From Aphanomyces cochlioides (lineage: Eukaryota; Oomycota; Saprolegniomycetes; Saprolegniales; Verrucalvaceae), in NCBI GenBank assembly GCA_019828595.1, contig JAHQRK010000012.1:2294001-2358000 (forward strand): a stretch of DNA of 64,000 nucleotides. Direction: 5' to 3'. Numbering within the stretch: position 1 is the first letter of the stretch; each line of letters opens with the position of its first letter. Of the stretch, positions 33,101 through 44,700 are shown one piece after another. The notes under the pieces are model-generated. The model did no database searches and was not told where the DNA came from. It worked only from the letters and a program-made list of their open reading frames with translations. A program made the translations under genes and the position numbers.

Positions 33101-33446
33101 GGACCAGCTAGCGTTTGCAGAAGACAAGGGCAAACCTATCTTACCCATCTTACTCTCCGATCCAGGTCAATTTTTGGGACTTGGATTACAATATACTTTG
33201 TCGCGCAACGAAGTGTTTCATTTTGCCCAGAACATTGGATTTGAACCTTCAGTCAAACAATTGGTCAAGGGTGTTGAGAAACACATCATGCCGTCACTTA
33301 TTTCGTCCCTTGCGAATCGAAATGGTTATTTGTCCACTATGCTCCCTTCGAAACAGACCCAAGGCTCCGTGGTAGGCGACGATCGATGGAGTTTTGCAAG
33401 TGAAGGCTCTGGAGTGTCAAAGACACCTCGAATGCCGCGACTGTAG
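30160..33446 (+). CDS. Four-TM ankyrin-repeat protein with tandem TIR domains
   Basis: Exons 30160-31538, 31579-31717, 31762-32398, 32446-33446 give 1051 residues. Four hydrophobic segments lie within residues ~65-235 (LFLITLDGGGLAYVLY; YFTIPMILFIGLSA; IICVLLMTFQVGMFCFVAL; INAFVALLSLLTMGF). Ankyrin repeats fill ~330-680 (TPLHWAAISGSTETM, TALHWAARTNRVECV, TALHLAMKKGNREAA). The first TIR domain starts RDVMISYTHSHSEFAKKL (~685) and contains SEWCLKEL, whose Glu761 sits where catalytic Glu of NAD-cleaving TIRs is found. A second TIR-like unit (~865-985) has NEIVLDQLAFAEDKGKPI, with Gln in place of Glu. Likely cytosolic signalling from a membrane; enzyme activity is inferred only. Confidence 0.85.
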
Positions 33447-33455
33447 GAAATATAT

Positions 33456-35588
33456 TTAATGATCCTTTTTTGGTTGTTTAGCGTCTTTCAAAAATTGTTG
33501 GAGAGCATTCAGTCGGTTGTCAATGTCGACAAATGACTGGAGCGGCGTGTCACTCTCGCTGTCGTCCAGACTTAGACGCTTCATCGCTTGTTTACTGGGC
33601 TTGGGACGTCCGCGTGGGGGAGTATACCTCGTATCCTTCAGAGCTTGAGATTGAGCAATTGCCAAAGTGTCGAGTTACCTTGGGTTCATCATGAATACGA
33701 CTAGGTGATCTATAACGAGTTTCCTACACAAAGTTTAGGGTTAGAAGAAATTCCTTCAACTCTTACGACTTCGCGCTGCCTCGCTTGTCGAGGTTGACGA
33801 GGGGAGCTCAGTCGAGCATCCTGTAGTCATTTCAATGATAAAGGCATGGAATCGCGAAAAACTTACATTTTCGCGTTGGCTGGACGAGCTGCGGGGTGCT
33901 CTTGACCGACGAGTATAATCTGAACCACCAGATCGATAGCCAGCTGACGAATCCGACGAATAGCCGTTGGATTGTGGAGGCTTCCGCGCAGGACTACAAT
34001 GAGAATGAGAGGAAGCAATGCCATCTATCGTCATTACGACGGTGGTTTCGGGGACTGTGATCGCGCCCGCAACTTTTGCTGTCTCTCTTGCTACGCATGT
34101 ATTAGCATTGCCACCAAGAAATAGCTCACGTACGTGGTACGCTGTTGGATCGAAGCGCTTAAATCTTGGCGGTGTCTTGTCCGACTGCGAAAACTTTTTC
34201 TTGACCGAACCATCTTCACTGTCACTTGAGGGTGGTTCCGACGAGCGACGCTTCTTTAGACATGTCAAATGAGCAAGAAGGATGGAATGGTACTGGAGTT
34301 GAATGGGGAGTCGATCGAATATGCGTCGACGGTGTTGACTTGGTGCGCTGAATTGCTAATTGCCGGAGCAATTCTCGATTTTTCAATTGTAATTCTTGGA
34401 TTGTTGATTTTGCTGACGTTAATTCCTTCGTGGCTTCATCCAATTGTTCTTCCAGTGCAAGCTACATTTCTAAACGCGATGAATTTCCATCGTCGGTACC
34501 TTGTGACGGTTTTGATCAGCCTTGTACCGATCAAAATCTTTCTCAAGCTGTCTAATGCGTTGTATGTACCGAAAATCATCAAATACTTCATCCGGTTTCG
34601 AGCTAGTTGCATGTCATACTGGTCCCGAGACGAGCATGTAAGCAATACCGCAGTCGATCTACTTCAATTTGGAGCGATTGGATTTCTTTTGACGATTCTT
34701 TTCGAAGTTGTTGGTACAATGCCATCAATTCCTTGTTCTCCGTGATGGAAGACTATTCTCTGTAGCATGAGACATCGATTGAGGTCCTATTGGATGTACT
34801 TGTAGTTCGTTCTTCAAGCGTGCGAGAGACGCATTGTCGTCTTGATTGTCTCGCATGTCCTGCAATTGCTGAAGCCGCAAACGCAATGAATCGTTCTCTT
34901 CCTGCATGCTCGCAAGTCGCTTGTCCAAATGAGGAGAATTCTCCGACTTTGTGTCGAGTAGAGCCTACAGTGCTGTGATTGAGACCGTTCGTTGTGACTA
35001 AACTGACTTGCTTGAGTCGTTTGATCGTCTTTTTCAGCATATCAGGCGATGGGTTCTCAATGAAACTCAACGGCAGTGGGTAGTGCACCCGATCGAATTC
35101 GACAGCGTACGTCAAGATCAAGTAACGCTTATTGTTGTGCATTGACGACGTGGACTCAGTCTGGTGCATTGGCGCTGATTTGCCCATTTTCCTCTTTCGA
35201 TAGAGCTCCTACACACCACATTTAACGCGCACACTTTCGATGGACGCACCAAATCCGAGTAGGTCAGCAAGTCGATGAAGACCGATTCACTCTTGTGGTT
35301 GAGGGCTGAGATGAGCATATTGACGAAAGTGTGGAAGCGTTTGAAGTTGCCAGTCTTCTTCGTGAGCTCTTCAATATCTAAGCAACACTTGAGCACATCG
35401 TGAGTTTGTCATGGCGACGGACACAGTGATGGGAAATGCGCATCCCAGCGGTCGTTTTCGAGGCCCAACTTTAAGCTCTGTTCTTCCACTTGAACATGGA
35501 GCTCGTCGCGCTGGACCCATATATTCACAGAGTACTCCACGCCGTGGAAACACATCGTACTTGACGCTTCTTGAGCCTTTTCATCCAT
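33456..35588 (-). CDS. CCDC61: Centriole/basal-body coiled-coil protein CCDC61 (VFL3)
   Basis: Thirteen exons on the minus strand: 35588-35423, 35377-35250, 35208-35008, 34964-34800, 34752-34649, 34602-34500, 34461-34294, 34253-34134, 34090-34041, 33993-33867, 33820-33767, 33723-33679, 33635-33456. All phases close at 536 residues, close to the animal length. The SAS-6-like head is clear: CFHGVEYSVNIW, LTKKTGNFKRFH, LLTYSDLELYRKRKMG, KRYLILTYAVEFDRVHYPLP. A coiled coil follows (RLRLQQLQDMRDN, RIRQLEKDFDRYK), then a basic Ser/Arg-rich tail and the conserved end DIDNRLNALQQFL. It anchors or positions basal bodies of flagella. An internal ATG at 35555 is an alternative start. Confidence 0.92.
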
Positions 35589-35772
35589 CAAGCTCGAGGT
35601 GATTGCAATTGTCCATATCCGATCTGACCGAACCGGTCCATGAACCGGTTTCCTTGTCGGTTTGAAAGCATGGAACAACCATGCAGATAGTGAAGTCGAG
35701 ATAGAATGATCCGAGGCGTTTCTCCAGGAGCCGAAAGGTCGCATTGTTGAAATCACAGGAAAGGCTTCGGAC
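35589..35772. promoter_or_regulatory. Bidirectional promoter between CCDC61 and dynein gamma chain
   Basis: Only 184 bp separate the two outward-pointing start codons. The interval carries a direct repeat GAACCGGT-CCAT-GAACCGGT and an inverted repeat GCATGG-AACAA-CCATGC. Both genes serve flagella, so shared control is plausible. The CCGGAT element of other promoters is not present. Confidence 0.55.
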
Positions 35773-38700
35773 ATGGCGAGTCCGCGGATGCAATGGATCG
35801 CCCAGCGCATCCTCGAGTCGTTCGAGCCTGCGCTGACGTCGAGCGAAGTCTCGGATTTCCTAGGATCTGCCGCTGTCAAGAAACACTTTGAGGACTTGCT
35901 CTCCGGCAAGGAATGCTCCAAACTATTCGTCCATCTTCAGTCTGACGTAAGCCTGCTGTCGTAACGTAATTACTTGAGATATTGTAGCCCTCCGAGAAAG
36001 CAAGCGAAGCTTCGTCGCGCTCGCGACTCACCGCATCTGTCGGCTCCACACTTCCGATCCGTTCGAAATGCTGCTACTTCCTTCGCGCCACGGCCGATGG
36101 TAAAGCTGTAGATCTACAGAAGGTACGCCTTTGACGATGAGTCATCGACTGAATTTCCTTCCAGGCAAGTGATATCACATTGCTCTTTGGCGAACTCGCG
36201 CCAAATGTACTCCGTGACCTAGAATCGTCGCTGTCTCAACTCTTCACTCCGCTCTTCAAAGCGCGCGACGACTGGGGTAAAGCGGACCCCGATTTGAAGA
36301 TTGAGTTCATGAACGAGTCTGAAAAGTTTGCCACCGATTTGAAAGGAGCATTGCACAGCATGGACAGCGGTCTGGAGCTGAGGCGACCAGACCGTGAGTT
36401 TGAAAATGCAGGGACGCGTGGCAGCGCTGTGAGCGAATCTCCTCAAGTGATTACCCATTACGAAGAAGTCTTGAAAGACTGGTGTGACGTCATCACGACC
36501 TATCTCGAGACAAACACGACCGGCGATGGTAAGACAAACGACGACGAAATCGACGACGATGGCCCGATGGGTGAGCTGGAATACTGGCGGCGGCGCATGC
36601 AACGCCTGACGAGCATCACGGAGCAGCTCAAGACGAACGAATACAAAGACGTCTTCTTTGTCTTGAGTCGCACGTCTAAGAATGTCAGTGACGACACGAA
36701 ACAACGCATTCAAACGTTGCTGCGGCGGTGGAAACAGACCGACATCAGCATCACAGAGTCTGCCAACGAAGCGAAAGACAACGTCAAGTACTTGTTCACG
36801 CTCGAGAAGTTCATTGTGCCGCTATATTCTGGAACCCCAAGCACCATCATCGATACGCTCCCAGCGCTGATGAATTCCATCAAGATGATCCATTCGATCG
36901 CGCGATACTACAACACATCCGAGCGCATGGCGAGCCTCCTGACAAAAATCACAAACCAAATGATCACGAACTGCAAGAATTGCATCACAGGAGGCGAAAC
37001 TTTTGAAGTTATGTGGACCAAGGAGCCTGAAGAGCTCGTGCGCAATTTAGATTCATGCTTGAAGCTCAACGAAGCGTACCAACAACAGTATCGCGCCACG
37101 AAGGACAAATTGTTCTCCATGCCAAAGGGAAAGCAGTTTGAGTTCAACGAAATGCAAATCTTTGGCAAGTTCGACTTATTTTGCCGCCGCATCATCAAGC
37201 TCATCGATATGTTCACGACAATCCACCAGTTTTCATCGTTGGGACATCATAAACTCGAAGGAATGGAAGAACTCATCAGCAAATTCAACAGCGTGATCCG
37301 CGAATTCCGACTGCGCAACCACGACTTGCTGGACTATCGAAACAACAGATTCGACCGCGACTACGTGGAATTCAATGTGCGAATTTCAGATTTGGAAGGC
37401 TTACTTCAGAAATTCATCAACGACTCGTTTGAGAATATCACGTCCATCGAACACTCGCTCAATCTGCTACGCAAATTCCAAACAATTTTGCAACGAGAAA
37501 ATCTAAAATCCGACCTCGACTCCAAATTCAACGTGATTTTCCAGAATTATGGGCTTGAATTAGAGCATGTCCTTCAGCAATACGAGCGTCACAAGCACAA
37601 CCCTCCATATCCACGCAACTTACCTCCCGTGGCTGGCAATATTACTTGGTCCCGCCACTTGCTCAAGCGCATTGAAGAGCCGATGAAGAAATTCGAATCG
37701 AATCAAAATGTACTAGCAAGCAAAGACGCCAAGCGGATCATTCGAATGTACAATAAAGTTGCTCGAACTCTCGTTGCTTTTGAGTACATTTGGTACCAAG
37801 CGTGGGTCCAATATATCGACACGGCGAAAGCTGGCTTGCAAGCAACATTGATCATCCGTCATCCTGACGACAATGTGCTCTATGTAAACTTTGACCCTGA
37901 AATCCTGCAACTATTACGGGAAGCAAAGTGTTTGGATCGTATGGGTATTGAAATTCCCGAGTCAGCAAAGATTGTTCTCCTCCAAGAAGAGAAATTCAAG
38001 AACTACTACAACGAGCTGCAGTTTGCCTTGTCAGAGTACGACCGCATCGTGACAAAGGTCATCCCCGTCACTGCTATGCTACTAAGACCACACTTCAACG
38101 ACATGGAATTCAAATTGCGTCCTGGTATGATTACTCTCACGTGGACCAGCATGAATATTGAAGCCTACCGAAACCACATTCACACTGGTCTACAGCGCTT
38201 GGAAGAGCTCGTGACGAACATCAATGACATTATTGAAAATCGTGTCGAGAAGAATTTGAGAATTGTCAGCAAGACGATGCTCGTGGATCTGCCTACGGAT
38301 CAATCTTTTTCGTTGGACGAATTTGTGACGATGCAAAGCAACAATATTCGTCGTGCCGGTGCATTGCTTCAAGGAAAAAACATTGAAATCGAAAATGCAG
38401 TGGAAGATTTGCTTAAAATCATCACGCAATATCCATTGGATTCCCATATTGAGGCAGTATCTGCCGAGGAAGCCATGAAGCTGAAAAAGCATTACAATCA
38501 CTTCATGTATCAGGCGTTGCTGCACTGTACAAAGAACTCTTTGAACTCGATCAAGAAGCGTGTTGCATCGCGGGCAGGTCAACATGCAATCTTGCTAGAG
38601 CGTCCATTCTTCGAAGTGGATGTTCAATTGAGCATTCCACGTGTGCAGTTAAATCCATCTCTCGACGAAATCCAGCTAGCAATTAATAGAGCTGCCCAAA

Positions 38701-41700
38701 CCGTCCTTGCTGCTGCCAAGGAGTTATACGACTGGGGTCAAGCAGACACTGCAAAGGAAGACAAGACAACATTCTTTGAACGTATTACCAAGGACATTGA
38801 AATTGTCCGCGTCGTGCTGCTTCTGACTGGCAGCGTCCAAGGCCTACGCAACACCGTCACAGAGTATTTGGAATCATTCAAACAGTACGAATGGCTCTGG
38901 ATGGAAAATAAAGATGTCTCGTACGAAAAATTCTTGAAGAAGTTCCCTGAGCTCCAGGACTTCGAGAGGAAGTTGAAATCCTTTGTGATTATCGACGAAG
39001 ATATCACAGCAGTTCCTGGTAAGTCTCAACTCTTCTCGTTTTAATGATTAAATCCATTTCATAGCTGTTCACAACATTGGAGCGCTTAGCTTGAACACAC
39101 GAAACATCAAGCTACAACTGAAGCATGAAAACGCCCAGTGGAAGCTCAAGTACAGCGACAACCTCCACAATCAAGCGCGCAAGAAGATGGAGTCCTTGAC
39201 AGAATATTTCCGCTCGACGATGGGTAAACTGAACCGCAAGGTCGTTGATTTGGACTCCCTCCGATTCGTGATGAATCTACTCAAGGAAGTTCGTTCACGT
39301 GAAAGCGGAATCAACATGGAAATTAATCCTGTCTTGGATATGTACGAAATGCTAGAGTACTATCTTCCTGAGGGTTTTATGGAGAAAGAAGAAATGGACC
39401 AGAAGTCAGTGTTGCGAAGCAATTGGCGCCGTCTGATTCACCATGCAGAAACCCGAACGGATGAATTGAGTAAAACTCAAGCAGGGTTCAAACGTGGTCT
39501 ACTTCGCGACATTAAGGAATTTATTGTTGATGTCAAACATTTCCGTGAAGATTTCGTAGCCAATGGGCCTATGGTGATGGGAATCAGTGCTGCTGAAGCT
39601 GTGGAACGTCTCAACCGCTACAAAGAGGAATACAAAATTCGAGAGCGGAAGCAAGACCTGTACACGTCCGGTGAAGAGCTCTTTGCTCTCCCAAAGACGA
39701 CTTACCCTGAGTTGGACATGACCAAGAAGGAACTCCAACTGCAGGACAAACTATTTGGTTTGTATGTTGACGTACTAAGCACGCTAGAGGAGTGGAAGAC
39801 AATTCCATGGGTCCACGTTGCGAATAATATTCAGTCGATGACTGAAAAAGTCGATGGGTTTTCAAATCGATGCAAGAAGATGCCTGCAAAGTTACGTGAA
39901 TGGGAAGCTTACACTGTTCTCAAAAAGATGATCGACGACTTCACGGACATTTTGCCATTATTGCAAGAACTGAGTAAAGCCTCAATTAAACCTCGTCACT
40001 GGGATGCTGTGATGGAGAAGACAAAGTCAAGTTTCGATGTTACCGCAGCAGACTTTAAGTTGCAAGCTCTCATGGACGCCAATATCGTTGCGTACAAGGC
40101 TGAAATCGAAGAAATCACTGATGGCGCTGACAAACAATTGAAGATTGAAATCGCTCTGGGAGAAATTGAAGAGCACTGGAATATGGAGGAATTCCAATTT
40201 AACGATTGGAAGAATCGAGCTGTTCCTGTCCTGAAGGGTGTTGTGCCGATTGTTGAACTGTTGGAAGAAACTCAAATGAATCTCCAAACCATGTTGAGTA
40301 TGCGCCACGTCCTCCCTTTCAAAGAAGTTGCCCAGCAAAAGCTCGAGTCACTCAGTGATACGTCCGAGACGCTTGAACGATGGATCAAAGTGCAAATGCT
40401 TTGGTGTTCTCTGGAATCCGTCTTCACAGGCGGTGATATTGCAAAGCAAATGCCAGTTGAAGCGAAGAAGTTTCAAAAGATTGATAAAGACTGGGCTAAA
40501 ATCATGGCCAAGTCTGTCGAAATCAAGAACGTGGTGCAATGCTGCGCTAGTGAATTACTCAAATCTAGCTTACCCACAATGTACGCCGAGCTTGAAAAGT
40601 GTCAAAAATCGCTGGAAGGATACCTGGAACAGAAGCGAAACAAGTTTCCTCGCTTTTATTTCGTCTCGAATCCTGGTTTGTTGATGATCTTATCCCAAGG
40701 CAGTGACCCTCTCAGCATGAATGAACATTACGAGAAAGTTTTCGACTCGATTGAAAAAGTCCTGCATGACAAGAAGGACAAGACGTTGATTCATACAATG
40801 ATTTCAGGCGTCGATGAAGTTCGATTCTCCTCTGTTGTGAAAGCCCAAGGGAATATTGAAGACTGGCTGGCTTCCTTGCTGAGATCCATGCAACTGACGA
40901 TGAAAGACATTTGCAGGCATTGTGCATCCGACGTTGGAGCAATGAGTGCAGACATTAAACGTATGAGAGAGTTTGTTGATCGATACGTCGCTCAGTTTGC
41001 GTTGCTTGGTATTCAAATGATGTGGACTGCTGATGTGCAATCAGCTCTTGAGCAATGTCGAACAAAGAAGAATTCGATGAAGGATATGAGTCAAAAGCAG
41101 TTGCAAGTCTTGACGGAATTGTCTTCTTGGTGTCTTCAAGATCTGGGGTCCAAGCAAAATCGTGTCAAGATTGAGACGCTTGTGACTATTCATGTGCATC
41201 AGCGTGATGTCATGAGTGATTTGGCGCTCCTGCACAAGCAGAAGAAGATATCGGACGCCAACGATTTCGAATGGCTCAAGCAAGCTCGTCTCTATTGGAG
41301 GCCCAACAACAGTGATGAATTCAACAGTGATGGAGCCTGTGTTGTCAGTATTACTGACGTGGATTTCAACTATCAGTTTGAATATCTCGGATCCAAGGAA
41401 CGCTTGGTCGTCACGCCTTTGACAGATCGTTGCTACATCACATTAGCCCAGGCATTGGGCATGTATTTCGGTGGTGCTCCTGCTGGACCTGCCGGTACTG
41501 GCAAGACGGAAACAGTCAAAGATCTTGGGCGTACCCTTGGTATCTACGTCGTCGTGACAAACTGCACAGATCAGCAGAAATACACCGATTGTGCAAAAAT
41601 TTTCAAGGGTTTATGCCAAGGTGGTCTGTGGGGCTGCTTTGATGAATTCAATCGAATTCAGTTGCCTGTGCTGAGTGTTGTCGCACAGCAAGTGCTAGCT

Positions 41701-44700
41701 ATTCAAAATGCAAAGAAGACCAACACAAAGTTTTTCCAATTTCCAGGGGACCCTCAGAACATTTTGCTCAGTCCTGTCTGCGGGTTCTTTATTACGATGA
41801 ATCCTGGTTATGCCGGACGACAAGAATTGCCTGAAAACCTCAAAGCGTTGTTCCGTGGCGTCGCTATGATGGTTCCTGATTTTGAAATTATCATGAAGGT
41901 GAAATTGTGCTCTGTCGGTTATCTCGAATACCAAGAACTGGCCAAGAAGTTTTTTATTCTCTACTCCACTTGTAAAGAACAACTGAGTGCCCAAAAGCAC
42001 TATGATTGGGGGCTCCGTAATATTTTAGCCGTCTTGCGATCTGCTGGTAAAATCAAACGCGACAATCGAAATGACTTGGAAGCGAAGTTGTTGTTCCAAA
42101 CTTTGCGTGATATGAACTTGTCCAAGCTCGTGGCTCAAGATGTCCCGCTGTTCTTGTCGTTGCTGCAAGATTTGTTCCCAACAATTCCCCCACCTCCTAA
42201 AGGAGTTTACCCAGAGTTAGAGGCGGTCATCTTGGCTGAAATTGAGAAACAAGGTTTGGTGAATCACGCTGGCTGGCTGAACAAAGTGATTCAGCTGTAT
42301 GAAACGCAGCTGGTGCGCCATGGTATTATGTTGGTCGGACCAACCGGCGGTGGCAAGTCTCGCATTTTTGAAGTGCTCCAACAAGCTTTAACTATCACGA
42401 CAACGATCAACCATAAACAATCGCGTCTGAACCCAAAGGCAATTCGAGCTGCTGAAATGTATGGCGAAGTTGATCCAATGTCTGGTGAATGGACGACGGG
42501 TGTCTTTGCAGCAATGTGGTCCAAATACAACCAGAAGAGCAACAAATTTATCATGTGGATGATTTGCGACGGTCCTGTCGATGCTATTTGGATTGAAGAT
42601 CTCAACACCGTGCTGGATGATAACAAAATCTTGACGTTGGCCAACGGTGATCGCATGCCGATGACAGACAATGTCAAGCTGATGTTTGAAGTCGAAACAC
42701 TTGTCAATGCTTCTCCAGCTACTGTCTCGCGAGCAGGTATTGTTTTCGTGTCAGACACAGACTTGGATTGGGCGCCTGTCGTTGAGGCCTGGATTCGCAA
42801 ACGACCCGCAAGCCACCAAGACATTCTTCGACAGTTATTTTTGAAGTATATGGGCGAGAATACTCCACTATTGTGTGGTATTGCCTTCGACTTCTTGAAC
42901 CGCAACACTTTTGGAGTCATGGCAGTGTCTCGTGTGGGTCAAGCATCGCGTTTGTACAATTTGATGACCGGATTGCTCATGGGTGAACACGGGACTTATT
43001 TATCGGAGGATCCAGCAATCCTACCCAAACAACTCGAAAAACTCTTCCTCTATTGCATCACATGGAGTGTCGGCGGCCTATTGGAACCAGAGGATCGAGT
43101 TAAATTTGACGAGTGGCTGCGTAAGATTGACGATGGCAGTTTGATGCCAAAATGCGATCCAGGTTATTATTGCTACGAGTACTTTGTCGATCCTGCGACG
43201 TACGAGTGGAAGTTGTGGCGTCCACCAAAGTGGGAGTACCCCAAGGGTGACAAATTGGACTTTTCCAATCTTCTAGTGCCCACGATGGACTCTGTCCGAA
43301 CTCTGTACCTCATTGAAAACCTTCACAAGCAAAAGAAGCCCGTTCTAATGGTTGGTGGCTCTGGTACAGCCAAGTCTTCTTGCGCTCTCATGTATTTCAA
43401 CGAACTCAACCCTGATACAATGATGGTGAAGCGAGTGAACTTTAGTAGCGCAACAACCGCGTTCATGTTCCAGACTGCTGTTGAAAGCGAATTGGACAAG
43501 CGTGGAGGAAAGAGTTTTGGACCGCCAAATGGAAAGAAGATGACTGTTTTCTTGGATGATTTGAGCATGCCTTTGATTAATGCCTGGGGAGATCAGCCGA
43601 CACTGGAAATCGTACGTCTTATTATTGAATTCAGTGGCTTCTGCTTCTTGAGCAAAGATCGCCGCGGTGATTTCAAGGTTTGTGAAGATCTGCAATATGT
43701 TGGTGCCATGGGCCATCCTGGTGGCGGACGAAACGACATTCCAAATCGCTTGAAACGCCAATTCTTCCTCTTTAACTTGGTTCTCCCCTCGCTCACATCT
43801 ATCGATGATATTTATGGCCAAATGTTGGCTGGTCGCTTTACTCCTGACATCTATTCGAAAGAGGGCATTGCCATGAGTAGCAAGCTAACTCGTGCTACGA
43901 TTGACTTGTGGAACTTCATGAAGGCAAAACTGTTGCCAACTCCAGCTAAATTCCACTACATTTTCAACATGCGTGAATTGTCTCGGGTATTCCAGGGAGT
44001 CCTCCTCACACCGGCCGAGACATTCATATCGGGAGGTGGCTTTCGCGTTGCCCAAGGACAGATGGAAAAGATCGATCAAGGTCAACTGGTGCTCATGGTA
44101 TGGAAGCACGAATGTGAACGCGTGTTTAGCGACAAGCTAACTAACTACAAAGACAAGGACATCTACCAAAACTACATGAAGGAACTCCTCAAGTCTCACT
44201 TTGGTGAAGAATTGGAGCAAAAGGTCCGTGTGCCGTTCTACATGGTCAACTTTTTGCGGGATCCGGCCGAAAACGAGGAAGGCATCGTGGATGACTTTGT
44301 TCCTAAAGTGTATGAACCAGGTGGAACGCTCGAGGAAATTCGTGTCCGTGTCAACGAATTTCTCAGCAAGTACAACACGGATTATCCCCAACGCATGATG
44401 CGTTTGGTATTGTTTGACGACGCGCTGGGCCACTTGCTTCGCCTGTCTCGTCTGCTGGAAATGCCACGAGGCTCAGTGCTTCTCGTTGGTGTCGGTGGTT
44501 CTGGTAAGCAGTCCTTAACGAGACTTGCGGCTTACATGGCACAATCCACGGCCTTCCAAATCACACTCACAAAGACGTACAACACGAATTCGTTCATGGA
44601 CGACTTGCGCATTCTTTACAAGAATGCTGGACATTTAAAGAAGTCGACTACTTTCTTGTTCACGGACTCTGAAATCAAGAACGAAATTTTCTTGGAATTA

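Noticed and set aside
35409..35921. 170-codon minus-strand frame extending upstream of CCDC61
   Set aside because: Only its last part is the real first exon of CCDC61. The upstream extension runs through the promoter and into the start of the dynein gene.
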